Source of the DNA: Chloroflexota bacterium
GTDB taxonomy: Bacteria; Chloroflexota; Anaerolineae; B4-G1
Assembly: GCA_024232355.1 (NCBI GenBank)
Contig: JAAEPW010000183.1
Location: forward strand, 4,735 to 68,734
Length of the DNA: 64,000 bases
Reading direction: 5' to 3'
In this document: piece after piece, positions 45,301 to 52,557 of the stretch
Numbering within the stretch: position 1 is the first letter of the stretch
Layout: every line of letters begins with the position of its first letter
The notes under the pieces: model-generated
Told to the model about the DNA's origin: nothing
The model's database searches: none
Seen by the model: only the letters and a program-made list of their open reading frames with translations
Program-made: the position numbers and the translations under genes

Positions 45301-45972
45301 CAGCTTGTAATCGCGCGCAATGGTGATAGGACGCACAATGCGGTCCTCGCCGTCGGTGGAAGAGGTCTCGACGACCAGGCTGGCCTCGCCCTCTAAGTCC
45401 TCGGGGACGGTAAAGGCGACCTCGGCGGTGCCATTGGCATCGGTGCGGCCGGTGTAGACGATGCTGGCCAGCCCCGGCGTGCGCCCGATGAGCACGACGA
45501 TCTCGGCTCCTTCGATGGGTGCAACCTCGTCAGCAGTGCGGACGAGAACCCGCAGCGCGGCCTTACTGCCGGGGGCCAGCCGGTCCTGGCCGAGCACCAA
45601 CGTCTCTTGCAGCCCGGCTGGTAGGGGCAGGCTAATGGTCTGCTGAGTGGTCACGAAAAAGGCGAGGACGAGCACGGCCAGCAGCGCTTGTGCTATCAGC
45701 CCTCGCTGCTGCCACAGTCTCCACAGCGGGCGAGGTTTGGTGCGGGTGCTCAGTTGGCTCCAGATTCGGGCATCGGCGGCGGCGGGCAGCCGCACCGGTG
45801 TGAGGGCGGCGTCAAAGGTAGCGTCCAACTCTTGTTGTACCACCCGCAACTCTTCCAATTCGGCGGCGCAATAAGAGCACTCGGCCAGGTGGGCCTCAAC
45901 GTGCGCCCGTTCCCGCTCGTCCAGTTCCCCGTCCAGGTACGCCAGCAGATCCGTCACCACGTGCGCGTTCAT
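42331..45972 (-). CDS. Anti-sigma zinc finger fused to membrane and alpha-2-macroglobulin-like domains
   Basis: The ATG at 45972 overlaps the sigma stop (TGATG). The 1213 residues begin with a zinc-finger anti-sigma domain (HVEAHLAECSYC, HxxxCxxC) and one transmembrane helix (about 90-110). MG/Ig-like external domains follow (about 130-740; SSDKPAYRPGQTIHARV, FKPGVENVVYILT), then seven or eight helices (about 755-945). The last part is a CGPAATPETIVQEV stalk and an A2M-type domain (FPETLYWNAEALTDENG). It ends soon after, without the thioester (CGEQ-type) and receptor-binding domains of full A2M proteins. The design would couple an external signal, perhaps a protease, to the neighbouring ECF sigma factor. 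Mechanism inferred. Confidence 0.88.
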   Translation of the reverse strand: MNAHVVTDLLAYLDGELDERERAHVEAHLAECSYCAAELEELRVVQQELDATFDAALTPVRLPAAADARIWSQLSTRTKPRPLWRLWQQRGLIAQALLAVLVLAFFVTTQQTISLPLPAGLQETLVLGQDRLAPGSKAALRVLVRTADEVAPIEGAEIVVLIGRTPGLASIVYTGRTDANGTAEVAFTVPEDLEGEASLVVETSSTDGEDRIVRPITIARDYKLFLSSDKPAYRPGQTIHARVLALDAVNLRPATGQEIVFIVLDRTDQALERHAVTSSDFGVAAFDFTLPSHAAHGPYTLQALLGDTVSERTVDVGAYELPAFRVTAETGRAFYGPGEWVTGLIQAEYFFGRPVAGSQVTLRGYVRAPERVQAIQVLGETDAQGRYEFDFDLPSYFDFSGTNGSVGFDLEIVVLDAAGQWVGMRHVVPIAAQPIIISAVPESGLFKPGVENVVYILTSYPDGRPAETNVTILANGQEHLLPTGPYGLAEFTYTPSAATTQLDIYALDARGTEGSAVFTFESDQAALLLRAEKAAYEVGDTLRAEVLLGGVGESAAQSVYLDVVRARQTIATLSTPVEDGRAVFALDLDGTMVGTLELNAYHVLSDGSIVRGTRLVVVDAPRQVLVAVAADRDQYHPGDTAHLQIQTAITATDQSTSQPTQSMLGIGVVDESVYALETQPPSFARTYFLLDQELLRRRAPGLNLPTLLDAKAEMRVAQDVAARAAWAGAPVPDFTLSAKSVTLPQNDTAARVALSNKLSIALALLPLILSVIVVRGLGPTGVLSSALRRVLVGGLMLCLASPLVALVVGGAMWALWAVLGVGAPVAILLVIAVLVAGLAIHGWLRRDTRAQLAAGLLTAYLVLGGMLVGLAVRGGDPGGLLLALIAATFLLTVAALATLGQGLVLEGWQRSGWATTLLGLLLIPLVVYLPFVPGLASDLTRTVGNPALYTGPVGWLTGCGPAATPETIVQEVEVEVTRVVEGETVVETVTEYVEVTVAPEEPAELTAAPMSTQEMVIPTPTTVLPATQTLEPTPTLLPPTVVPPTTPIPPTGEAFPLRQIFPETLYWNAEALTDENGCLALDLPLADNVTNWRLAALASTRDGELGVATYDIIVFQDFFVDLDLPSLIIQGEEITVTVALYNYLPQAQTVQVEPSPARWYTLVSPPQALTIPPNNIATATFVIRAEQSGQFSVQVTAIGERMSDAVVRDVTVQ
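42986..43110 (-). repeat. Stalk-coding segment shared with the VWA lipoprotein gene
   Basis: This segment and 41998-42120 are close DNA copies (by eye more than four fifths identical). Both encode CGPAATPETIVQEV followed by EVTRVVEGET and TEYV. In the VWA gene it directly follows the lipobox; here it sits in the middle of the protein after a transmembrane helix. Confidence 0.8.
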
Positions 45973-46706
45973 CACGCTATCCCCACCACTTTTTCCTGCC
46001 CCAACTCGCTTTCCTCCGCTTGCAATTGCGCCTTTAGCTTGCGATGGGCATTGTAGAGCCGCGATTTGACCGTGCCTTTGCTGATGCCCAACGTCTGCGC
46101 GATCTCGTCATAGGAGAACGCTTGCTGGTAACGCAGGAGAACGACGGCGCGGTGACCTTCGGAAAGCCCATCCACCGCTTGCCAGAGCGACACCGCTTGC
46201 TCGCGTTGCAGGGTCACGCCCTCGGGATCGTGACCAGGATGCTGTGCGGGAATGCGCTCCAGCCGCTCCTCGATGTCGTCCCAATCAGCCGAGGGGAGCG
46301 TCTTGCGCCGCATCCGAGAGCGACAACGATTGACGGTGACGCGATAGAGCCAGGTCTCGAATCGGGCCGGTCCATCGATGCAATAGTTGGGCAGCGCGCG
46401 CAGCACGTCGAGAAAGGTCTCTTGCACCGCCTCCTCCGCGTCGCCACTGTTGCGGGTGATGAAAAAGGCGGTGCGGTAGACATAATCCTTGAAACGGTCG
46501 TAGAGCGCCTCAAAGGCCCTGGGCTGGCCGCGTTGAAAGCGGTGGATCAGATCCTCCGTCGGCACGACCTTGGCATTGCTGCCACCAAGATTGGCGAAAA
46601 AGGCGATGCGCGAGACGCAGGCCCGGTACCAGTCGCGCAGGATCACAAAGACCCTGGACTGCCCCCTATGCGGGTAGTGGAACAAGTTTTCGGCAAATAC
46701 GGCCAC
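45972..46706 (-). CDS. ECF sigma-70 factor with duplicated N-terminal segment
   Basis: The GTG at 46706 follows GGAG at 6 nt. Region 2 (RAFEALYDRFKDYVYRTA, then GDAEEAVQETFLDVLRAL) and region 4 (GHRAVVLLRYQQAFSYDEIA, LGISKGTVKSRLYNAHRKLK) are both intact, so it is a functional-looking ECF sigma factor. The first 48 residues are unusual: residues 6-48 (NLFHYPHRGQSRVF, VSRIAFFANLGGS) align with residues 51-93 (DLIHRFQRGQPRAF, VYRTAFFITRNSG) at a 45-residue period. An alternative GTG at codon 48 would skip the extra copy but lacks a clear ribosome site. It overlaps the anti-sigma gene. Confidence 0.92.
   Translation of the reverse strand: MAVFAENLFHYPHRGQSRVFVILRDWYRACVSRIAFFANLGGSNAKVVPTEDLIHRFQRGQPRAFEALYDRFKDYVYRTAFFITRNSGDAEEAVQETFLDVLRALPNYCIDGPARFETWLYRVTVNRCRSRMRRKTLPSADWDDIEERLERIPAQHPGHDPEGVTLQREQAVSLWQAVDGLSEGHRAVVLLRYQQAFSYDEIAQTLGISKGTVKSRLYNAHRKLKAQLQAEESELGQEKVVGIA
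46428..46691 (-). repeat. In-frame 135-bp tandem duplication in the sigma gene
   Basis: Two units with a 135-bp period encode residues 6-48 and 51-93. At DNA level GAAAAAGGCG recurs at 46461-46470 and 46596-46605, with further matching words around it. The first unit has lost conserved acidic residues of sigma region 2. Confidence 0.75.
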
Positions 46707-46780
46707 ATCACTCTCCGGGTAATTAACGTTCCCTACGAGTTACACGCCGTCAGGTGGATAAAAGTTCAATCAGATGGAGT

Positions 46781-46993
46781 TTATAGATCTCGAACAAAGG
46801 CGCTGAGGATGAGCAATCCACCGGCGATGGCCAGTGCGGCAATTGCATAGTTGTCTGGGATGGCGAAAAAGTCGAGCACGCCAAAGAGGCCCAGGATGTA
46901 GAGAATAGAGGCCACGATCACAGTGCCTGGGCGCGGTGCGCGGGTCTCAAGCGCTCGGCGGCTGGGTCCGCGGGAAGATCGCCGCCGCGTCAT
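46781..46993 (-). CDS. Small two-helix membrane protein
   Basis: The ATG at 46993 overlaps the stop of the DUF456 gene (ATGA), which fixes the start; the longer frame runs back into that gene. The 70 residues have an Arg-rich N-terminus (TRRRSSRGPSRRALETR) and two transmembrane helices (VIVASILYILGLFGVLDFF, AIAALAIAGGLLILSAF). Function unknown. The 74-base gap to the sigma gene holds its probable promoter, but I could not define one. Confidence 0.7.
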   Translation of the reverse strand: MTRRRSSRGPSRRALETRAPRPGTVIVASILYILGLFGVLDFFAIPDNYAIAALAIAGGLLILSAFVRDL

Positions 46994-47508
46994 TGCGCTA
47001 CCCCTCTCAACACCTGCCAGACAAAGATGAGGATCATCACAATCGCGATGACGAGTTGCACGCCGCCGGATAGCAGACAACCGGCCGCCCATCCCCCACC
47101 AGATTTGATCGCCTCGTTCCAATCCTCACGCCGGTGATATTCGGCGATGACAACGCCAGCTATCGCGCCGATGATCGCGCCGGGTATCGTGCCGACGATG
47201 AAAAGCGTACCGATGACGGCCCCAACCGCCCCCAGCAACACCCCAACCAACAGCGACATGGGGGAAGCCCCGCCAGCCTTGGCCCCCACCTGAGTCATCC
47301 ACAAATCGGCAGTAAAGCCGATCGCACCCAGAACGGTAAGAAAACCAAAGGTAAGGAAATCAATGGTGGCAAAGCGCTCAAAAATCGCGTAAACCAGTAT
47401 CACGATCCAGATAAAGCCAACACCAGGAACAACCGGCATGATGACGCCGATCAATCCAATGACCATCATCACTACTGCGACCCAGAACGCCCACATCGGA
47501 AGCACCAT
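46990..47508 (-). CDS. DUF456-family membrane protein
   Basis: The ATG at 47508 (MVLPMWAFWVAVV) has AGGAGG just upstream, so the frame from 47556 is shortened. The 172 residues are almost all hydrophobic, with the DUF456 pattern GLIGVIMPVVPGVGFIW near the N-terminus and Gly-rich helices (GAVIGTLFIVGTIPGAIIGA). Function is not established for the family. It lies downstream of tRNA-Lys. Confidence 0.85.
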   Translation of the reverse strand: MVLPMWAFWVAVVMMVIGLIGVIMPVVPGVGFIWIVILVYAIFERFATIDFLTFGFLTVLGAIGFTADLWMTQVGAKAGGASPMSLLVGVLLGAVGAVIGTLFIVGTIPGAIIGAIAGVVIAEYHRREDWNEAIKSGGGWAAGCLLSGGVQLVIAIVMILIFVWQVLRGVAQ

Positions 47509-47528
47509 ATTTTTCCTCCTAAACATAA

Positions 47529-47595
47529 AAAAGTAGACAAGAAAACAAGTAGACAAAGTATTTATACCTATCTACTTGTGTACCCGTCTACTTTT
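47529..47595. repeat. Inverted repeat at the 3' side of tRNA-Lys
   Basis: AAAAGTAGAC (47529-47538) and GTCTACTTTT (47586-47595) are exact arms. A second inner pair ACAAGTAGAC / ATCTACTTGT extends the fold. It lies 4 bases beyond the tRNA 3' end and could terminate or process that transcript. Confidence 0.7.
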
Positions 47596-47599
47596 AAAG

Positions 47600-47673
47600 T
47601 GGGCCGTGCAGGAATCGAACCTGCGACCAAAGGCTTAAAAGGCCCCTGCTCTGCCGAGCTGAGCTAACGGCCC
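47600..47673 (-). tRNA. tRNA-Lys (anticodon TTT)
   Basis: On the minus strand the acceptor arms GGGCCGT and ACGGCCC pair fully. The D arm (AGCTCAGCTCGGCAGAGC) and T arm (GCAGGTTCGAATCCTGC) are canonical. The anticodon stem GGGGC/GCCTT (two G-U pairs) encloses loop CTTTTAA with anticodon TTT. The discriminator is A at 47600. CCA is not encoded. Confidence 0.97.
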
Positions 47674-47735
47674 AACGGGGCGCAGTATAACACGGGGGTG
47701 AAGGGTTGTCAAACTTTTGTTTGTGCAATTCGCTT

Positions 47736-49007
47736 TTACGGGAGCCCAAGCAAACGGCGCGCCAGTTCGACGTACTGCAAATGCCAAGGCTGGCCGTTAA
47801 AGTTAACATACATCCACGACACGCCCCACAGGTGCATCAACACACCAACGACGATGAGGGCCTTGTCCCACCAGCGGAGCCGTCCACCGGTTCCCATCGC
47901 CGCAAGCATCACGCCTAGCGGCAGCCAATCCAACGCAAAGCGGTAGCCAAACTGGTACGAACCGGTGTTAAAATAAAGCAACGACGGTATCTGGACCAAC
48001 AAAATGGAGAGCCACAACCCCAGGCGCAGCAAGGCACGCCGCCCTATCGTGGGAGCGGGCCGCCACGTTCGTGCCAAGGCCAGCAGCAGTGCCGGGCATG
48101 TGAACAGCAATCCCATTCCCCACGGGTCGGGCGCAATGCGAAAGGGTGATAACGAAACGATAGGAGGACGGATCAACAATGTGTACAGATTTTCGCGCAA
48201 AAAGTAAAGGCTGAACTGCCCCCAGGTTGCCTGTCGTTCCAACAGCACGCCGGGACTATTCATCCAACGATAGCCAAACTCCAGCGGGTTGCCAAAACGC
48301 GCCCAGTTGTAGGTAGCCTGGCCTAGCAGCGCAGGGAACGCTCCCAAGGCAAACAAAAGCAGGAACCGGATACGGCTTTTCAGATCTCGATGGTCCCCAA
48401 GACCAAGCACCAAACCAAGAGGAAAGACCAAGAGCACGGGCGCGCGGGCCAGGAATCCTGCCCCCAACCAAAACCCCATCACCAGGGGGCGGTTCCGTCC
48501 GGTTGCTTCCAATGCATAAAGGCATAGACAAGTAACAGCCGCCACGTGGGCCGTATACCAAACAGACCCCAATGCCGCACAGTACCACAGCGGCGTCCCC
48601 AACCCCATCAAGACGCACAGCCAAGTTTTGAGTTTTTGATCCCCGGTTTCAAGACGTGACAACACGACGTAAAAAAGCGAGACATTAACAGCGCCCAAGA
48701 CAACACTAAAGGCGATGTCGGAAACAGCCAACCCGTGCACCGCAACCAGAGGCAGCATGAGCAGCGCCGGCAGTGGCGGGAACGAAACGTACCAACGGCC
48801 TACAAAGAGCGTCAGGTCATAGGGCGGCTCCGGGACGTGAAGTAGATCGAGGCGACCGTGGAGAAAAGATTCGGCTAGGTAGACAAAGTGAGGAGCCAGC
48901 GAATGGCGTCCCAGAGAAGCACCCGCAGTGAGACCGTAAACAACGACAAAGACGACGAACAGCCGTACGGGGACGCTTTTCCACAGACGGCGCAATGATA
49001 TGGTCAT
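47736..49007 (-). CDS. GT-C-like polytopic membrane protein (probable glycosyltransferase)
   Basis: The ATG at 49007 overlaps the stop of the zinc-ribbon gene by one base. The 423 residues have about ten transmembrane helices. The first external loop holds SLAPHFVYLAESFLHGRLDL and FVGRWYVSFPPLPALL, an arrangement seen in membrane proteins related to mannosyltransferases, though the acidic catalytic pair is less clear than in the two other GT-C genes here. Acceptor and donor unknown. Probably co-transcribed with the two genes above it. Confidence 0.7.
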   Translation of the reverse strand: MTISLRRLWKSVPVRLFVVFVVVYGLTAGASLGRHSLAPHFVYLAESFLHGRLDLLHVPEPPYDLTLFVGRWYVSFPPLPALLMLPLVAVHGLAVSDIAFSVVLGAVNVSLFYVVLSRLETGDQKLKTWLCVLMGLGTPLWYCAALGSVWYTAHVAAVTCLCLYALEATGRNRPLVMGFWLGAGFLARAPVLLVFPLGLVLGLGDHRDLKSRIRFLLLFALGAFPALLGQATYNWARFGNPLEFGYRWMNSPGVLLERQATWGQFSLYFLRENLYTLLIRPPIVSLSPFRIAPDPWGMGLLFTCPALLLALARTWRPAPTIGRRALLRLGLWLSILLVQIPSLLYFNTGSYQFGYRFALDWLPLGVMLAAMGTGGRLRWWDKALIVVGVLMHLWGVSWMYVNFNGQPWHLQYVELARRLLGLP

Positions 49008-49582
49008 CAAAATGGATAGAGGGATTCAGGCGGTTGGGTCAATGAAACCGCGATTGAGATAAATACCCCAACAACAATGATGGCAATGACGACACCGAGC
49101 ACAGTCAGAATGATGCGCTGCTGGCGATCACGCTCGGCCCGTGCCTCTGCCAGTTCTTGGCGGCGCTGACGCTCGACGGTCCACATCTCGGCCAATCGAG
49201 CTTGTGACGCGGCCTCTTGTTGGACCTTGATATCCGATGCATCCTCGCGCAATTCGTCCAGCCAGTCAGATCGTTGCTGAGATGCACGGGCAAACAATAC
49301 CTGTAGAAAATCGAGATCCTGCCCGCATTTTGTGCATTTCTCCGCCGAGTGCGGGTTTGGAGCGCCGCAAGATCGGCACTCGTGCACCAGATCAGCGCCG
49401 CATGCGGGACAGTACCGGGCCTCGGGGTCGCACTGCGCGCCACATTCGGGACACGCATTCTCAGGCAAAACGTAGACAGCCTGACAAAAATCACAGATCA
49501 TCATACCCCTGGGGTCAGGGCTAAAGGAATTACCACCACAACTCGAGCATTCCAGTCGCGCAAAGGGTGTGCTTTCGTTCAT
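49007..49582 (-). CDS. Multi-zinc-ribbon protein with coiled coil and C-terminal membrane anchor
   Basis: AGGTAGGTG precedes the ATG. Five CxxC knuckle pairs are visible in residues 1-90 (CSSCGG, CDFCQ, CPECGA, CPACGA, CRSCGA, CTKCGQ in sequence), forming about three zinc ribbons. A charged coiled coil (about 100-150, RQRRQELAEARAERDRQQR) and a single transmembrane helix (ILTVLGVVIAIIVVGVFISI) end the protein. Ribbon proteins with a tail anchor often act as scaffolds; the partner here is unknown. It sits between two glycosyltransferase-like genes, 9 nt after the first. Confidence 0.8.
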   Translation of the reverse strand: MNESTPFARLECSSCGGNSFSPDPRGMMICDFCQAVYVLPENACPECGAQCDPEARYCPACGADLVHECRSCGAPNPHSAEKCTKCGQDLDFLQVLFARASQQRSDWLDELREDASDIKVQQEAASQARLAEMWTVERQRRQELAEARAERDRQQRIILTVLGVVIAIIVVGVFISIAVSLTQPPESLYPF

Positions 49583-49591
49583 TGCACCTAC

Positions 49592-51205
49592 CTATCTCTC
49601 GGCAAGTATACGATGAGGCCACAGAATATGGTAATAAAAGCCATTCATACACAAATGTTCCACAGGCTGGTAATTCTGCCCGATCGCCTCCAGCACAGGT
49701 TGAGGGTAGAACTGGGCGCGAAAGATCACCACGCCAAACTCTTGCCGGTTGATGCGTTCGACCATCTCTGTCGTATCGAGCAAGTTGTTGTTGGAGAGAT
49801 TGTACAATTGGGTTGGGTTGGTGACCACCGGTTCTCCGGCCAGCAGGCTAAACATGGCCTCCTCACTAAAGACAGGGCCATCGGAGGTGCGGACATAGTT
49901 GAGGATTTCCTCGCCCGCCGCGTAATCGTCGGGGGTGAGCAAATGGCCCAATTGAGTGTAGCCTATCGCGTCGTGGTATTGGAATGTGGCACAATCGCCC
50001 TGGATCAGTTTGTCATCCACGCCGAACAGACGGGCCAGTGGGCCAAAGACGGGGCCGGACGTGGGCATGTGGAGCGTGCGCGGGGCTTGCACCAAATAGA
50101 CCAAGGGAATCAAAATCGCCAAAAACACACGCATTGCGTGTGGCGACCACCCCGTTCGCTCTGCATTCCATTCCGCTTTCTGCAAGCGGCCCAATGCCAG
50201 GCCCGATGTGAGACAAGCAGCAGCGATGGCGGTGGTAAAATAGCCAAATCCCGCACCCCATTTTCCGCTCAGCGCCCCGGCTCCCAGCGAGAAGAAAAAC
50301 CACAATGAATAGGCCGAAAGGCGATCCCAGAACAACTCGTAAGCCAAGTAGGCAAATGCCAGCACGATAAAGACGGTGTGCAAGCGGAACCACTGTCCAA
50401 AGAGAAAGATCGTCTGGTGATAGTCGTACTCGTTGACGTTGGCCTGGATCGTATTGATCCACCACTGGCCGTCGGTCGCGACGTTCAACGCCCAAAAGAT
50501 CATACCGACAACGCCAGCCAAGGCCACGCCAGCGACGATGGATTTCTTGACGTCGCGCAAAAAGACGTAAAAGAGGGCCGCGACGACCGTAAACACGGCC
50601 ATCTGCTTGGTGTACCCGGCACAAAGAAGCATCAACAAGCCCAAGATGAGGTTACGCTTACCGTGTCGGGGATGGTCGAACTCGGCGATGAACACGATAG
50701 CCAGCGTTTCAAACATCACCATCGTCATGTGCATCCGGCAGAGCGGGCCGACCAAATATACATAGTTGGAAGCAAGAAAGGCCAATCCAGATACAACGGG
50801 AATGAACCATCCGCTCTTGCGGTCCTGCTCGGGATCAACAATCTTGCGCCGCACAGCGACACAAATGGCCCCCGCGGTGATCAACGTGGCCGCAAAAGAG
50901 ACCAATCTGCCGGCAACGACACGCGGCCCAAAGACCGAGAGCAGCGGAACGATGAGCAAGTGAAACAATGGTGGGTAGTTGGAGGCGTAGAACGGATATA
51001 CGGCGTTATCTCGGTAAGGCCATTCCCCCTGTTTGTACAGGATCGCGTCGTACAACTCGAATCCTTCGCCTTGATCATAGTCAAAGGGCCAACGAAAGAG
51101 GTCCACCGCGTATACGACGTACACAAGCAGGTAAGCGACGTAAACCAGGACGACGACAACGGCCAGAAATGCCGCGAGTGATTTGAGAATTCGGGATAAA
51201 GACAT
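49592..51205 (-). CDS. GT-C type membrane glycosyltransferase
   Basis: The 537 residues have about eleven transmembrane helices. The first external loop reads WPFDYDQGEGFELYDAILY; the DYDQGEG acidic motif is a common catalytic signature of GT-C (GT39/GT83-like) enzymes. A long soluble C-terminal part (about 390-537) lies outside. It would use a polyprenyl-linked sugar. No strong ribosome site is visible at the ATG 51205. First gene of a three-gene run with the zinc-ribbon and second GT-like genes. Confidence 0.8.
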   Translation of the reverse strand: MSLSRILKSLAAFLAVVVVLVYVAYLLVYVVYAVDLFRWPFDYDQGEGFELYDAILYKQGEWPYRDNAVYPFYASNYPPLFHLLIVPLLSVFGPRVVAGRLVSFAATLITAGAICVAVRRKIVDPEQDRKSGWFIPVVSGLAFLASNYVYLVGPLCRMHMTMVMFETLAIVFIAEFDHPRHGKRNLILGLLMLLCAGYTKQMAVFTVVAALFYVFLRDVKKSIVAGVALAGVVGMIFWALNVATDGQWWINTIQANVNEYDYHQTIFLFGQWFRLHTVFIVLAFAYLAYELFWDRLSAYSLWFFFSLGAGALSGKWGAGFGYFTTAIAAACLTSGLALGRLQKAEWNAERTGWSPHAMRVFLAILIPLVYLVQAPRTLHMPTSGPVFGPLARLFGVDDKLIQGDCATFQYHDAIGYTQLGHLLTPDDYAAGEEILNYVRTSDGPVFSEEAMFSLLAGEPVVTNPTQLYNLSNNNLLDTTEMVERINRQEFGVVIFRAQFYPQPVLEAIGQNYQPVEHLCMNGFYYHILWPHRILAER

Positions 51206-51242
51206 AGTGGTTAATTACCTAGTTCTTGGAGCAATCGCTCTA

Positions 51243-51321
51243 GCCCTCGTCCCGAGGGCGGGTTGTATGTAAAAACTATAAAACGATTGTCTCGTGCATA
51301 GGCCGCCCCCGAGACGGGGGC
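51243..51321. repeat. Pair of GC-rich hairpins between genes
   Basis: GCCCTCG-TCC-CGAGGGC (51243-51259) and GCCCCCG-AGA-CGGGGGC (51305-51321) are both exact 7-bp stems with 3-base loops, 45 bases apart. CAATCG/CGATTG arms bracket the first one. They lie between a small membrane gene and the glycosyltransferase gene on the minus strand. Confidence 0.75.
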
Positions 51322-51356
51322 TTGAGCGTTTGGATCAGGTTGTCTTGGAACAACGC

Positions 51357-51554
51357 CTAGGCCGGACGGTCTCCCAGGCGGACCAGAATGACGCCCACAG
51401 CGATAACGGCGACGTTGAGACCCATTCCTATCCTTTGCAACGGGCCAAAACCGCCCCACTGACCGGCACCGAATAAATCGACGGCTATGATGCCCAAAAT
51501 AGCCAGCGCGCCAAGTGCAATGACGCCAATACCGAGTTGTCGTTTTGTGACCAT
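51357..51554 (-). CDS. Small two-helix membrane protein
   Basis: The ATG at 51554 (MVTKRQLGIGVIAL) is taken; upstream codons in the same frame are antisense to the DUF4870-like gene. The 65 residues carry two transmembrane helices (GIGVIALGALAILGIIAVDL and GLNVAVIAVGVILVRLG) separated by a Gly-rich turn. Family not recognised. No clear ribosome site, so confidence is moderate. Confidence 0.6.
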   Translation of the reverse strand: MVTKRQLGIGVIALGALAILGIIAVDLFGAGQWGGFGPLQRIGMGLNVAVIAVGVILVRLGDRPA

Positions 51555-51655
51555 AGCGCGCACATTATAGCACACTGATGTAGAGGTGCAACCCTGGGAG
51601 CCATGGTGCGTATTGGGAAATAGAAAGCAAAAAAATGCATAATGTAGGAGGCGAT

Positions 51656-52204
51656 ATGCAAAACGAGGAAATGATTCAAGATCAAGAAACAGTAGAGGGT
51701 GCAGAGGCTCCAGAGAATGAGAACGAAAATGGAACGGCACAAGCACCAGTGGATGAATGGACAGCGGCAGCACTGGCACATGCCAGCGTGCTGATTACCC
51801 TGATATTGGGAATGGCTGGCGGCATTGGTGCTTTTATCGGGCCTGCCGTAGCTCTGGCGATGTATTTTGGGTACCGTGAAAAGTCACGCTTTGTTGCTTT
51901 TCACGCGCTGCAATCGTGTGTCTATCAGATAGTCGGTATAGTGCTCTATTGTATTTTTGGAGCAGTGATGGGTGTCTTGGTATCGCTGGCGTGGACGGTG
52001 AGCGGCATACTTTCGGCTGTGCTCATCGGGCTGTTACTGATGCCTTTCGCGCTGCTGATGACATTGTTCATGGTATTGGTGTTGGTCTTTGCCCCCCTCA
52101 TTTGGATCGGTTACGGGCTGTACGCATCGTACCAGGTCTATCAGGGAAGTAACTTTTATTACTGGGGAATTGGAGATTGGATGGAACGGGAGGTAAAAAT
52201 ATAA
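51656..52204 (+). CDS. DUF4870-like membrane protein
   Basis: TAGGAGGCGAT directly precedes the ATG at 51656, so the frame from 51635 is shortened. An acidic Glu/Asn-rich N-terminus (about 40 residues) precedes EWTAAALAHASVLITLILG and the signature KSRFVAFHALQS of DUF4870, with four or five helices. Family function is unknown. The stop overlaps the next start by one base. Confidence 0.85.
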   Translation: MQNEEMIQDQETVEGAEAPENENENGTAQAPVDEWTAAALAHASVLITLILGMAGGIGAFIGPAVALAMYFGYREKSRFVAFHALQSCVYQIVGIVLYCIFGAVMGVLVSLAWTVSGILSAVLIGLLLMPFALLMTLFMVLVLVFAPLIWIGYGLYASYQVYQGSNFYYWGIGDWMEREVKI

Positions 52205-52467
52205 TGCAAAAACGAGATCCCTTTGTCCCATTGTTACTGGAAATCGCAGGTGGGTTCTTTGGTTTCCTGGGCTTGGGCTGGATCAATGCCGGAAAGCCAG
52301 CAATGGGTATTCTACTGCTGATTAGCTATTGGATACTGGATTGGGTCATTGGTCTGACGCTGACCATCGCCACATTGGGGGTTTGGTGTTTTGTCTGGCC
52401 GGCACAGAATTTGCTCTTTGGCGCAATTTCTGGCTATCTGGTTTATCGCTACGTGGAAAAATCCTAA
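52204..52467 (+). CDS. Small membrane protein, TM2/DUF5683-like
   Basis: The ATG at 52204 overlaps the previous stop (TAATG) with GGGAGG upstream. The 87 residues have two or three transmembrane helices (LLLEIAGGFFGFLGLGWI, MGILLLISYWILDWVIGL) and a helix near the C-terminus. The arrangement recalls TM2-type proteins. Translationally coupled to the DUF4870-like gene and followed by a strong terminator. Confidence 0.8.
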   Translation: MQKRDPFVPLLLEIAGGFFGFLGLGWINAGKPAMGILLLISYWILDWVIGLTLTIATLGVWCFVWPAQNLLFGAISGYLVYRYVEKS

Positions 52468-52495
52468 CACCGATTTCTTTCCAAGTGCTCTAAGA

Positions 52496-52528
52496 AAAAG
52501 CCCTGCTTTGTAGCAGGGCTTTTTTTTA
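52496..52528 (+). terminator. Intrinsic terminator
   Basis: AAAAGCCCTGC and GCAGGGCTTTT pair around TTTGTA, followed by a run of T. The A-tract on the left makes it usable in both directions, serving the 52204 gene and the opposing FGE-fold gene. Confidence 0.92.
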
Positions 52529-52557
52529 CAAAACATACGATCTATGCAATCACCATC

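Noticed and set aside
47600..47673. tRNA-Lys as an attachment site for an integrated island
   Set aside because: No integrase, no direct repeat of the tRNA 3' end and no change in gene style were seen on either side.
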